Assembly (NCBI GenBank): GCA_005779305.1
Contig: SXJR01000395.1
Coordinates: 1 to 40,689, forward strand
Direction: 5' to 3'
From: Myxococcales bacterium
GTDB taxonomy: Bacteria; Myxococcota_A; Polyangia; Haliangiales; Haliangiaceae
DNA: 40,689 nt
Shown here: positions 25,901 through 37,847 of the stretch, in pieces
Layout: the number at the start of each line of letters is the position of its first letter
Numbering within the stretch: the stretch's first letter is position 1
Made by a program: the position numbers and the translations under genes
The notes under the pieces: generated by a model
Told to the model about the DNA's origin: nothing
Seen by the model: only the letters and a program-made list of their open reading frames with translations
Databases searched by the model: none

Positions 25901-25991
25901 CGAGGAGGCCATCGGCCGCTACGAGGGCGCGGCGCCGCTGTGGAAGAGGCGCCTGGCAGCCGCCCGCAAGCTGCGACAGAGGCTGCGCTGA
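22923..25991 (+). CDS. Membrane Ser/Thr kinase with zinc-finger N-terminus and TPR C-terminus
   Basis: 1022 residues. The first 50 carry an anti-sigma-type zinc-binding motif H-x3-C-x2-C (His32, Cys36, Cys39). The kinase domain (about 84-380) has GAGGMGQV (92-99), Lys114, HRDFKPEN (206-213), DFG (230-232) and APEQ (288-291). The activation loop holds an extra segment of roughly 40 residues (234-275: Gly/Thr-rich, then polar), much longer than usual. One membrane span lies at about 393-415. The remaining 600 residues form a helical repeat array of TPR type, with repeated A..A..Y/L..G..A and ALAEAEALRPAVE patterns, expected outside the cytoplasm. Such zinc-finger/kinase/TPR proteins are abundant in myxobacteria. 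The stimulus and targets are unknown. The nearby genes, thioesterase and DUF1444-like, run in the same direction. Confidence 0.93.
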   Translation: MPTTAPCPDDHVLGQLVELALAEGEAEVVRVHLDDCASCREVVAVMARARLAMGTPSLPAVTADATPSARKARSSDAPPRALGRYRLDRLVGAGGMGQVFAAHDTELDRPIALKLIRPELAAASPAFAERLRRESRLMAKVSHPSVIAVYDVGNDDGRPWIAMELVVGATLGAHLRARPRGWREVVDWFRQAGSGLAAAHAAGLVHRDFKPENVLCALDGDAVTRVVVTDFGVATAAGAGTGTTGGELRVGQDGVGERETVHGDRAMRNRGGNLTGTGVAIGTPAYMAPEQLAGEEVDARADTFAFAVALWEALWGARPFRGSTIEEIKEAQRRGEVEARRDPEAGGHVPHDVPSWVAGALAPALALEAARRPRLDVLLRALDAGGRSRRARITLVAAGAAALMAGTAVAATLAVGGGSRAASVPVTEPCIEGDRAMDAIWSPAQRDATRSTLVDASIDARVVTRVSDVMDERVAQWRTTFRAACGASEPSRPLQLACLDARRVEMAGWVESVLGGHARHAELLVGSLAMPGGCLAPSPASVYAQVPADPTQRGLVLALRARLFDAERLRMDGDFESALAEAEALRPAVEASDFVPLAAELEYLIGTIQSIGGDSQASADVLRRAVALAERGHHDHITAVARLALAQDAALNRRDLDLADQHVEFAQAAIDRLGGDADLQVQLDSTRVIVLGMRGRYAEAEALITQLLTTPAALPGDTEIQLRQQLGDFYLEQTRVVSAIEQHRAVVAKLEAMGPAGQANLSIVLTRLADDLVARGDAAAAVATAERAQALAEKVVAATHVDHWAPLVDLASAYHLAGRTGDALAAARRYRRALESLTGATSVYAGEGMRNEGRYLAASGARDEGIELIQRGCDLIELHDTLENADLAGCDFDVAEALREGGFAGEALPLLEEVAEVVITVRGEDHADAAVVAVSLGEALVATGEAERALPMLERAHQVLAASELDPGLAADAAIALARALPRSEVERSRVLVEEAIGRYEGAAPLWKRRLAAARKLRQRLR

Positions 25992-26085
25992 GCGCTCGCG
26001 AATCCCTGCGGTGCCAAAGGACCTGCCGCGCGCGAAGTAGGCGCGGCCAGCGTCGCCGCCGAGCCTCTTGCGGTACCGTTCACGC

Positions 26086-26505
26086 GTGCACCACACGATC
26101 GAGCTCGCGCCGCGGCCCGACGACATCGACAACCTCGGCCACGTCTCCAACCTCGTCTACGTGCGCTGGATCCTCGAGGTCGCGCTGTCGCACTCGGACG
26201 CGGTCGGCTGGGATCACGCGGCGTACGTGCGGCTGGGCGCGATCTGGGTCGTGCGCCGGCACGAGATCGACTACCTCTCGTCGGTGCTGCCCGAGCAGCG
26301 CGTCGCCCTGACCACCTGGGTCGAGGCGGTGAAGGGCGTGTCGTCGATCCGACGCACGTCGATGCGCCGGCTGAGCGACAATGTGGAAGTGTGCCGGGCG
26401 ACCTCGACGTGGGCGTTCATCGACCTGGTGACGGGTAAGCCGCGCAAGGTGACCGACGAGGTGCGCGCCGCTTTCCCCATCGCCGCGGTGGCCGGCGCGT
26501 CGTGA
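26086..26505 (+). CDS. Hotdog-fold acyl-CoA thioesterase (4HBT/YbgC-FadM type)
   Basis: 139 residues from GTG 26086. RPDDIDNLGHVSNLVYVRWI is the family's active-site stretch: the catalytic Asp15 followed by the G-H-x-x-N motif and the YxxW helix. VVRRHEIDYLSSVLPEQRV and RRTSMRRLSDNVEVCRATSTW complete the fold. Enzymes of this type hydrolyse acyl-CoA or acyl-carrier thioesters, often short- or medium-chain or aromatic acyl groups. The open frame starts six codons earlier at a TTG, but GTG 26086 is the better start. The stop overlaps the next gene as GTGA, indicating coupled translation. Confidence 0.88.
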   Translation: MHHTIELAPRPDDIDNLGHVSNLVYVRWILEVALSHSDAVGWDHAAYVRLGAIWVVRRHEIDYLSSVLPEQRVALTTWVEAVKGVSSIRRTSMRRLSDNVEVCRATSTWAFIDLVTGKPRKVTDEVRAAFPIAAVAGAS

Positions 26506-27734
26506 GCCGCACGCCGCCCGACGACGAGCGCCGGGCCTTCGGCGCCGCCGTGGCCGCCCTCCTGCGCGCCGAGCTCCGCGTCGGCAAGGTCGAGCTCCGG
26601 CCCGACGAGCTGGTGCTCGACGTCGAGCAGCCCGACGGCCGCAACCTCATCGTCTACCTCGAGAACTACTACCTGGAGTCGAACCACCTCCCGCCCGGTG
26701 AGCGCGAGGTCAGCGTCGCCCGCAAGCTCGCCGCTGGCCTCCGACCCGAGGATGGGCCCGAGACCTGGGCCGACGCCGCCGCCCGCGTCCTGCCGGTGAT
26801 CCGTGGCCAGGGTTTCTTCCTCCTGCCCCGCGACGCCCGACAGGCGCCGCCGCTCGCCACCCAGCCCTTCGTACCGTACCTGGATCTGGCGCTGGTGCTC
26901 GATGCGCCCGACCGCATGAGCTATGTCGCGACCGAGAAGCTCGCCGAGTGGGACACGCACATCGGCGACGTGCTCGTCCACGCCATGGGCAACGCGTCGC
27001 GGCTGCCGCCGCCGGTGCCCGGCGACGAGGACGGCACCTTCGTCGTCGACGCCCGCGACACGTACGAGAGCTCACGGCTGGCGGTGCCGGGCCTCCTGGC
27101 GTCGTTCAGCGGCCGGGTCGATGGCCGCCCCATCGCCATCATCCCGACCCGATCGTGGTGCTGGATCGCCGGTGAGGCTGATCCCGATCGGGTCCAGGCC
27201 TTCGCCGAGATCGCCGATCGCGAGTACTCGGCGTCGAACCGGGCGCTATCGCCGTCGGTGTACACGGTCGACGCCAGCGGTGAGGTCGTGCCCCTGGTCC
27301 TGTCGACCGATCACCCGGCGGCGAACGCCGTCCGCCTCGGCCACGTCAAGCTCGCGCTCAACGCCTACGCCGAACAGAAGGCCTGGCTCGACGACGCCCA
27401 CGAGCACGACGGTCTCGACCTCTTCGTCGCCTCACTCAACGGCACGCTGCGTCCCGACGGCCTGCCCGTGACCTGGACCCTGTGGGGCGAGGACCTCGAC
27501 ACGCTCCTGCCCGTCGCCGACCTGATCCGGATCATGGGCGAGCCCCCCGACGGTGGCCCCGGGTCGGGCTTCTTCGTGCCCTTCCATCGTGTCGTCGAGA
27601 TCGTCGGCGAGGGTTTTGTCCCCGCGCCCGGTTACCGCCCGGTGCGCTACCGCGTCCACCGTCACCCGGCCCCGCGGGTGATGGAGCTCCTCGCCGCCGC
27701 CGCGATCGAGATGGACGACTACGAGCCAAGCTGA
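26502..27734 (+). CDS. DUF1444 (YtpQ)-like protein
   Basis: 410 residues from GTG 26502, overlapping the thioesterase stop. The N-terminal 60 residues resemble a small alpha-beta domain ([23 protein letters not shown], then [10 protein letters not shown]). Further on come [24 protein letters not shown] and [18 protein letters not shown]. These two stretches resemble those of DUF1444/YtpQ proteins, which are soluble and of unknown function; similarity is by eye only. The C-terminal third ([20 protein letters not shown] to VRYRVHRHP) looks like a second alpha-beta domain. There are no membrane spans or catalytic signature. It ends 24 bases from the convergent dnaB stop. Confidence 0.7.
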   Translation: MSRTPPDDERRAFGAAVAALLRAELRVGKVELRPDELVLDVEQPDGRNLIVYLENYYLESNHLPPGEREVSVARKLAAGLRPEDGPETWADAAARVLPVIRGQGFFLLPRDARQAPPLATQPFVPYLDLALVLDAPDRMSYVATEKLAEWDTHIGDVLVHAMGNASRLPPPVPGDEDGTFVVDARDTYESSRLAVPGLLASFSGRVDGRPIAIIPTRSWCWIAGEADPDRVQAFAEIADREYSASNRALSPSVYTVDASGEVVPLVLSTDHPAANAVRLGHVKLALNAYAEQKAWLDDAHEHDGLDLFVASLNGTLRPDGLPVTWTLWGEDLDTLLPVADLIRIMGEPPDGGPGSGFFVPFHRVVEIVGEGFVPAPGYRPVRYRVHRHPAPRVMELLAAAAIEMDDYEPS

Positions 27735-27758
27735 GTCGAGGTGCGAGCGCGGCCCCGG

Positions 27759-29132
<1,374 letters not shown>

Positions 29133-29159
29133 CGAAGCGGCATACTATCAGCGGCGACC

Positions 29160-30776
29160 GTGGCGAACCCCAGTCCGGGCACCGAGATCGGTGCATATCG
29201 CATCGAAGGCGTCATCGGCGCCGGTTCCATGGGCGACGTGTTTCGCGGCGTCGATGTCGGTCTCAACCGGCGCGTGGCCGTGAAGATCCTGAGCGAGCGC
29301 CACAAGGACTCGAACGAGCTGCGTGCGCGTTTCACGCGCGAGGGCCGCGCCGTCGCCGCGATCCAGCACCCCAACGTGGTGCAGGTGTTCGCCACCGGGA
29401 ACTTCCAGGACCGTCCTTACATCGCGATGGAGCTCCTCGAGGGCACCGACCTGGCCTCGGCCATCGATGCCCAGGGCGCGCTGCCCGCGCTCGACGCGGC
29501 CCGCGCCATCCTCGACGGCGCACGCGGCCTGCACGCCGCCGCCAAGGCCGGCTTGATCCACCGCGACGTCAAGCCGTCGAACCTGGTCCTGCTCTCCGAC
29601 GGCCGGGTCAAGGTCACCGACTTCGGGCTGGCCAAGCCGGTTGACCCCGGCAGCGAGCCGTCGCTCACCGCGCTCGGCGTGGTGGTCGGCACCCCCGACT
29701 ACATCGCGCCCGAGCAGGCTCGCGGTGAGGTCATCGACGAACGTGTCGACATCTACGCGCTGGGCGGGACGCTCTACTTCCTGCTCACCGCGATGCCGCC
29801 GTTCCGCACCGGCGTGCCGGCCGAGGACAAGTACCTCAAGGTCGTGGCCCGGCACCTCAAGAACCCGCCGCCCGACGCGCGCGACCGCAACCCCTCCGCC
29901 GATCCCGAGCTGGCCGACCTGGCCCGGCAGATGATGTCGAAGAAGCCGGCGGAGCGACCGGACTACCCGACACTCATCGCCCGGCTCGAGCGCATCGTCG
30001 ATCGCCTCAGCGGCGGCGGCGCCACCCTGACCACGATCCCGCCGACCGTCGACGGCTCGGCCGGCCGCCTGGCTCGCACGCCGTTCGTCGGCGGCAACGC
30101 GCCCCACGGCTTCGACGACGACGCCGCGGCCACCCGCTCGCGCGACGCCGATGCCGACGCCGGTCTGTCGGCCCTGGCCCGGCCGAGCGGCCTGCCGCGG
30201 TGGCTGTGGGTGGTTTCGGCGCTGGCGCTCCTGCTGTTCATCGTCGGCGTGATCGTGCACCTGATCCGCGACTCGGGCGGCGGCGGCTGCGGCGGCGGCG
30301 GATCGGGCAGCGGCCCGGTCGTGGTGATCGACGCCGGACCACCGCCGGTCGACGCGGCCGTGGCGCCGCCACGACCCACGCCGCCCGAGGGCATGGTGCT
30401 GGTGGTGAAGCCCGACGGGGCGCCCTGGTTCTTCGTCGACGCACGCCCGATCACCGCCGGCGACTTCGCGGCCGCCTTCCCCAAGCTCAAGAAGCCGAGC
30501 GCGGCCGCCGCCGGCAAGCCGGTGGTCAACGCGCCCTACAACTTCGCCAAGGCCTTCGCCCAGGCCGCCGGCAAGCGCCTGCTCACCGACGACGAGTGGC
30601 AGGCGGCGGTGGTGACCCCTGGCGTGATCGCCTCGCCCACCCAGTTCGAGTGGATCGCCCCGGCGGTGGGCAAGGAAGCGCCGGTGCGCGCCCCCGGCAA
30701 GTCGGCCACGCGTCCGCTGGCCGGACAGAAGGACGTCACCTTCCGTCTGGCCAAGGACCTGAGCGCGTCGCGATGA
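29160..30776 (+). CDS. Ser/Thr kinase with C-terminal short FGE/sulfatase-modifying-factor-like domain
   Basis: 538 residues from GTG 29160. The kinase domain (about 10-280) has GAGSMGDV (20-27), Lys42, HRDVKPSN (134-141), DFG (154-156) and APEQ. A disordered linker leads to a span at 347-369, then a Gly/Cys/Ser stretch ([13 protein letters not shown]). From 409 to the end is a domain that opens [20 protein letters not shown] and contains [18 protein letters not shown] directly followed by [12 protein letters not shown]. These two stretches match the opening and the PVxxVxWxxAxxYAxWxGKRLPTEAEWExA region of formylglycine-generating-enzyme (SUMF1)-like domains. At about 130 residues it is half the usual size and lacks the catalytic Cys region, so it is probably a binding module. 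The long frame before the GTG is antisense to dnaB and is not part of the gene. Confidence 0.92.
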   Translation: MANPSPGTEIGAYRIEGVIGAGSMGDVFRGVDVGLNRRVAVKILSERHKDSNELRARFTREGRAVAAIQHPNVVQVFATGNFQDRPYIAMELLEGTDLASAIDAQGALPALDAARAILDGARGLHAAAKAGLIHRDVKPSNLVLLSDGRVKVTDFGLAKPVDPGSEPSLTALGVVVGTPDYIAPEQARGEVIDERVDIYALGGTLYFLLTAMPPFRTGVPAEDKYLKVVARHLKNPPPDARDRNPSADPELADLARQMMSKKPAERPDYPTLIARLERIVDRLSGGGATLTTIPPTVDGSAGRLARTPFVGGNAPHGFDDDAAATRSRDADADAGLSALARPSGLPRWLWVVSALALLLFIVGVIVHLIRDSGGGGCGGGGSGSGPVVVIDAGPPPVDAAVAPPRPTPPEGMVLVVKPDGAPWFFVDARPITAGDFAAAFPKLKKPSAAAAGKPVVNAPYNFAKAFAQAAGKRLLTDDEWQAAVVTPGVIASPTQFEWIAPAVGKEAPVRAPGKSATRPLAGQKDVTFRLAKDLSASR

Positions 30777-30822
30777 CCAGTGTCGAGCCAGACCGAGCGA
30801 TGTGCGGCGGATCGGGGCCCCG

Positions 30823-30838
30823 TTGGTCCTACGACCAA
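30823..30838 (+). terminator. Hairpin after the FGE-like kinase
   Basis: TTGGTC (30823-30828) and GACCAA (30833-30838) pair around CTAC, 46 bases beyond the kinase stop. It is a possible weak terminator. The 207-base gap to the DUF4157 gene also holds an 8-base palindrome GACCGGTC (30871-30878), but I find no clear promoter. Confidence 0.4.
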
Positions 30839-30983
30839 GGCCAGCCAAGGACCTGATTGCGTATTCGCCTGACCGGTCGGTGAGGATGCGCGGTGTTCAC
30901 GGAGTCGCAACAGAACTCCGGACATCGGGCCGCACCTGCGGGGTGATCGACTCCAATCGACCGGTGCGGTATCGTCACCGAGG

Positions 30984-32969
30984 ATGCGGGAGCGGCGACC
31001 TGGCCAGGAGTATGACGACGAGCGTGGCGCGGGGACCGCGACCGCCGCCGGCAAGCGAACGCTCACCGCAGCGTTGCAGCACCGCGCCGCGCCGACGCCG
31101 ACCTCGCCGACGGCAGCACCGGCGTCGAGTGCGAGCGAGGCTGCGGACGATCCGTTCTGGTTCGCCACGGGCGGCGATTCGGCGCTGCCCCACCTCGACA
31201 CCGTCCAGCGCTCGTTCGGTCGCCACGACGTCACCGGCGTCCAGGCGCATGTGGGCGGCGATGCCGCCATCACCGCGCACGCGATGGGGGCCAGCGCGTA
31301 CGCGTCGGGGAATCAGGTCGGGTTCGCGTCGTCACCGGATCTCGAGACCGCCGCGCACGAGGCCGCGCACGTCGTGCAACAGCGTGGCGGCGTGTCACTC
31401 AAGGGCGGGATCGGCGAGGCCGGCGACGTGTACGAGCGCCACGCCGACGAGGTCGCGGCGACCGTCGTGCGCGGGGAATCCGCTGAGTCGCTTCTCGACA
31501 CCATGGCCGGCCGCGGCGGCACGCCGGGCGGCGGCGTCCAGCGCAAGCTGATCGTCACCGGCGACGGCCCCGAGCCGAGGACGTTCGAGGGCGAGGAGGG
31601 CGAGGAAGAACTGCGCAGGTTCGTCGCCGCCGCGACCCGCAAGCCGCTCGACGACAAGGCGTGGAATGCGGCGTGGACGGTCGGCGGGCTCCGCAGGTAC
31701 AAGGCCGCCGTCAGGGGCGACGACCTCACCGTCACCGAGGCCGCGCTCGTCGACGAGGCGCAGCGCTCCGCCCAGCTCGCGCAGGCGATCGGCGGCAAGG
31801 GGCTTCCGCTGTTCGGCGAGTCGGGCCAGGTCACGTTCGGCGACGAGGACGCCGAGGGCGCCAAGGGCTACACGGCGAAGATGACCAAGGGCCTCGAGGC
31901 CTATCTCGCGCAGGCGGACTCGGCGGTGGTCACGGTCGGCGGGCTCGAGGACGCGCTGCCGGACGAGCCGAACCACGACGGGCTGCAGGCGCTGGCGGCG
32001 CCCGACGCTGGCGGCCCGGCGGATCGCCGTCCGGGCCTGACCATCCTGAACTACGGCGCGGTGTACTGGGACGCAGGGCAGAAGCGGCTGGTCATCTGCA
32101 ACGTCCGCGGCGCGGCGCTCGCCGAGCAGTTCGCGATGGCGCTGATCGCGCACGGCGATCACACCGGCCGCGACATCGAAGTTCGGCGGGTCGAGGCCAC
32201 GAGCCCCGCGCTCGAGAAGAACTACGGCCGCCTCACGGACTTCTTCGCGATCGACGACTCGTTCCGGCGGGCCCAGACGCTCGTGTTCGGCTACAAGAGC
32301 TCGTTCGGTGGCGACGAGCGTTTCACCCCGGTCGCCGAGCGCGCCACCGCCGGATGGACTGGCGCGCTGTACCGGGTCGGGGACGAAGGCCCGAAGGCGC
32401 GCTACATCGCCGCCCTGGACTCCGACAACCAGTCCTCGTACCACGGCGAGATCCTCGCCCGGAACATCCAGGGCCTCCTGGCCAGTCCGGGCGGCGCGGC
32501 CATCCGCACCGTGCTCACCGGCGGGTCGGCGGGCGCGCTCGTACCGTCGGAGCCCACCGACGATGGCACCCCCCACCTGCCACCGTCCTCGATCTACACA
32601 CCGGCGCGCATCATGGGCCCGGATGGCGCGATGGTCCCGAACGCGCTCGCGCCGCACGGCCAGGTCAAGATCCCCGACTCGATCCACACCAGCGTTGTGT
32701 CGGCGCTGGTCGAGACGCCGGCCCTGCTCCAGTCGCTGCACGGCCGCGGCATCCAGACCATCGACATGGAGTTCGGCTACGTCGCGGCGGTGATCCAGTC
32801 GAGCAATCAGGGCCGCGGGGCGGACGATCAGGTGCAGTTCGGGATCGCGTGCCTCGTCACCGACTACCCACGCACGTCGAGCCAGACCAAGCTCAGCGAG
32901 AAGAAGGAAGACAAGGGCCTCGCCAAGAAGCGCTTCGTGGATACCATCCACACCTTCGTGACCGCATGA
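30984..32969 (+). CDS. Orphan eCIS-core (DUF4157) protein with nucleoside-phosphorylase-like C-terminal domain
   Basis: 661 residues. After a 55-residue polar start, residues 60-185 are a DUF4157 domain: [30 protein letters not shown], the zinc-protease-type HEAAHVVQQ (His125-Glu126-His129) and [17 protein letters not shown] junction (185-189), typical of the boundary between this domain and its cargo, follows. DUF4157 marks proteins loaded on extracellular contractile injection systems or related polymorphic toxins. The distal part carries [10 protein letters not shown] (510-519), an [19 protein letters not shown] stretch and [15 protein letters not shown] (589-603) then [10 protein letters not shown] (620-629). 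These line up by eye with the GxAG loop, the ETP helix, the DME ribose-binding Glu and the catalytic S/TD of purine/uridine phosphorylases. The middle (190-500) is unassigned. No signal peptide. Start ATG 30984 has only a weak ribosome-binding site. It is coupled by an ATGA overlap to the propeller gene. Confidence 0.78.
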   Translation: MRERRPGQEYDDERGAGTATAAGKRTLTAALQHRAAPTPTSPTAAPASSASEAADDPFWFATGGDSALPHLDTVQRSFGRHDVTGVQAHVGGDAAITAHAMGASAYASGNQVGFASSPDLETAAHEAAHVVQQRGGVSLKGGIGEAGDVYERHADEVAATVVRGESAESLLDTMAGRGGTPGGGVQRKLIVTGDGPEPRTFEGEEGEEELRRFVAAATRKPLDDKAWNAAWTVGGLRRYKAAVRGDDLTVTEAALVDEAQRSAQLAQAIGGKGLPLFGESGQVTFGDEDAEGAKGYTAKMTKGLEAYLAQADSAVVTVGGLEDALPDEPNHDGLQALAAPDAGGPADRRPGLTILNYGAVYWDAGQKRLVICNVRGAALAEQFAMALIAHGDHTGRDIEVRRVEATSPALEKNYGRLTDFFAIDDSFRRAQTLVFGYKSSFGGDERFTPVAERATAGWTGALYRVGDEGPKARYIAALDSDNQSSYHGEILARNIQGLLASPGGAAIRTVLTGGSAGALVPSEPTDDGTPHLPPSSIYTPARIMGPDGAMVPNALAPHGQVKIPDSIHTSVVSALVETPALLQSLHGRGIQTIDMEFGYVAAVIQSSNQGRGADDQVQFGIACLVTDYPRTSSQTKLSEKKEDKGLAKKRFVDTIHTFVTA

Positions 32970-33931
32970 CCGAGCTCCATCTCGAGGACGCCGAGCCCGG
33001 AGCACACTGGGTGGCGACGAGGCCGCAGGTGATCTTCTTCGAAGCATCGCCCGACCCGACCGGTCGCACCGCCCGTCGCGTGCACCTGGCCGTGCAAGCG
33101 CTCGACGGCAGCGATCGCCGCCAGCTCACCCCGCACCACGTGCGGTTCGCCCAGCTCTCGCCCGACGGCACCCGGCTCGCCTCGATCTCGTCCGACCAGC
33201 ACCTGATCGTCGCCGATCTCGCGACCGGCGCGTCGCGCGTGGTCGTCGATGACGTGATGCCGGCGCGCTCGCCCACGCTCGACATCGAGCTTCCGCCGAC
33301 CCTGCAGTGGAGCCCTGATGGCACGCGCATCCTGGTCCAGACGGCTGAGGACGACCGTGACGGCGACGGCAACCTCGATCGCGCGACGCTGCGTCTGTGG
33401 GACGTCGCGACCGGCACCCTCGTGCGAGAGCTGTACCGGCCGACGATGGAGCCAAATCTCTTCTTCAGCGACGGCAAGCGCGTCGGCTTCGTCGCGCCAG
33501 GTAGCAGCGGCCGCGAGATGATCGCGGTCAACCTCACCACCCTCGCCGAGATGCGCGGCCAGTTCGACGGCGCGCCTCTACACGTCAACCAGACCCCATC
33601 GCGCGTCCTCCACGACACCGCGATCGCCGCCGATGGCGCGATCGCCGCGGCGCGCGACAAGACGCTCACGCTCACCGGCCGGGGAGCGCCGCGCACGCTG
33701 GTCACCGCCCCCGACAGCTCCCTCGTCTCCCCCGCGTGGACACCCGACGGGCGCTATCTCGTGTTCGCCGCAAGACATCATCTCTACGTGCTCGACACCG
33801 CCGAACCTCGTCTCGGCTCACTCGGCCCCGGCATCCCGTCGCCGCTGGTCGTGAACTCCGACTACCGCCCGCCCGCGTCGCGGGTGACCCCGCCGGCCGG
33901 CCCGTTCGACCTGGCGTACCGGACCTACTGA
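32966..33931 (+). CDS. TolB/WD40-like beta-propeller protein coupled to the DUF4157 gene
   Basis: 321 residues, with an ATGA overlap to the preceding stop. At least four repeats of the TolB-N/WD40 blade pattern are seen: [46 protein letters not shown] [11 protein letters not shown], and [31 protein letters not shown] loop within the second blade has calcium-loop spacing. There is no signal peptide, so it is probably cytoplasmic, unlike TolB itself. The strict coupling to a putative secreted effector suggests an immunity or loading partner; that is an inference. A hairpin right after the stop marks the end of the two-gene unit. Confidence 0.78.
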   Translation: MTELHLEDAEPGAHWVATRPQVIFFEASPDPTGRTARRVHLAVQALDGSDRRQLTPHHVRFAQLSPDGTRLASISSDQHLIVADLATGASRVVVDDVMPARSPTLDIELPPTLQWSPDGTRILVQTAEDDRDGDGNLDRATLRLWDVATGTLVRELYRPTMEPNLFFSDGKRVGFVAPGSSGREMIAVNLTTLAEMRGQFDGAPLHVNQTPSRVLHDTAIAADGAIAAARDKTLTLTGRGAPRTLVTAPDSSLVSPAWTPDGRYLVFAARHHLYVLDTAEPRLGSLGPGIPSPLVVNSDYRPPASRVTPPAGPFDLAYRTY

Positions 33932-33949
33932 GCGGCTCGGACGAGCCGC
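33932..33949 (+). terminator. Hairpin directly after the propeller gene
   Basis: GCGGCTCG (33932-33939) and CGAGCCGC (33942-33949) are perfect 8-base arms separated by GA, starting at the base after the TGA. The two-base gap forces a slightly shorter stem. There is no T-tract. The following 256 bases up to deoC contain a further inverted repeat (GCCGACGC/GCGTCGGC, 34046-34082) and no gene. Confidence 0.5.
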
Positions 33950-34192
33950 GAGAGATCGGGCCCACCCACCGTCGCTTCGCGTCCGCCGGGCGCGCGATCA
34001 ACAACGTGCCCGCGGGCGCGGCTGGTTGCCATCGATGATCGGGCCGCCGACGCCCAGGGCGCCATGGCGACGTAGCGTCGGCGCATGCCCCAAGCGCAGC
34101 GAGGCGCGTGGTCGCCCCACGAAACCAGCGAGCATCGGCCCCCGCAGCGCGACGGTCGCAGCCGCCAATGGCCATCGCGACGCGCTCCAGGG

Positions 34193-34205
34193 TATATAAG
34201 GACCC
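34193..34205 (+). promoter_or_regulatory. deoC ribosome-binding site with upstream TATATAA
   Basis: TATATAA (34193-34199) and AAGGA overlap just before ATG 34206. In otherwise GC-rich DNA the AT-rich heptamer stands out. AAGGA gives a good Shine-Dalgarno that supports the deoC start; whether TATATAA is also a -10 is uncertain, as it would give an almost leaderless transcript. Confidence 0.4.
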
Positions 34206-37320
<3,115 letters not shown>

Positions 37321-37324
37321 CCCG

Positions 37325-37816
37325 ATGACCACATCGCGCACCAACGGCAAGAAGGGCGCCCGGGCGATGGACACGGTCGCGCTCGAGCGCGCCGCCCGCG
37401 CCGCCCAGGCCCGCGCCTACGCGCCCTACTCCGGCTTCAAGGTCGGCGCGGCGCTGCTCACCGGCTCGGGCGAGATCTTCACTGGCGCCAACGTCGAGAA
37501 CGCCAGCTACGGCCTCACCGTCTGCGCCGAGCGGACCGCCTGCATCGCCGCCGCCCTCGCCGGCCACCGCGACGTGCGCGCCATCTGCGTGGTCACCGAC
37601 GCCACCCCGCCGGCGTCGCCGTGCGGCATGTGCCGCCAGACCCTCCTCGAGTTCTGCCCCGATCCCGCCGCCGTCCGCGTCATCGCCGTCGGCCCGGACG
37701 GCGCCAGCGCCGAGTGGACCGTCGCCGAGCTCATCCCCCACGGCTTCACCGGCAAGCAGCTCACGCCGCCGGTCACCGCGCCCACCAGGTCCCGTGGTCG
37801 TGGTCGTGAACGTTGA
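37325..37816 (+). CDS. cdd: Cytidine deaminase
   Basis: 163 residues from ATG 37325; ATG 37367 (MDTVALERAARAAQ) is another possible start that gives the usual length. Catalytic site: the zinc ligands Cys67, Cys100 and Cys103 with the acid Glu69 (CAER; PCGMC), plus the substrate loop SGFKVGAALL and NVENASYG. It converts (deoxy)cytidine to (deoxy)uridine, which deoA can then cleave. The C-terminus is extended by an Arg/Pro-rich tail (TAPTRSRGRGRER). It is the fourth member of the salvage operon. Confidence 0.94.
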   Translation: MTTSRTNGKKGARAMDTVALERAARAAQARAYAPYSGFKVGAALLTGSGEIFTGANVENASYGLTVCAERTACIAAALAGHRDVRAICVVTDATPPASPCGMCRQTLLEFCPDPAAVRVIAVGPDGASAEWTVAELIPHGFTGKQLTPPVTAPTRSRGRGRER

Positions 37817-37847
37817 CGGTGACGAGACCGGCCGCCTGCGGCGGCCC

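Noticed and set aside
23664..26150. 828-residue minus-strand frame over the TPR kinase
   Set aside because: Antisense to a well-defined kinase; no domain or ribosome-binding signal.
31661..33931. 756-residue plus frame that joins the end of the effector gene to the propeller gene
   Set aside because: Its first part is a shifted, Arg-rich reading of the effector gene. The ATGA overlap gives a natural start for the propeller protein at 32966.
33950..34192. Possible small gene or RNA before deoC
   Set aside because: Several short frames exist on both strands but none has a start signal, family match or coding bias; the inverted repeat at 34046-34082 alone is too weak to call an RNA gene.
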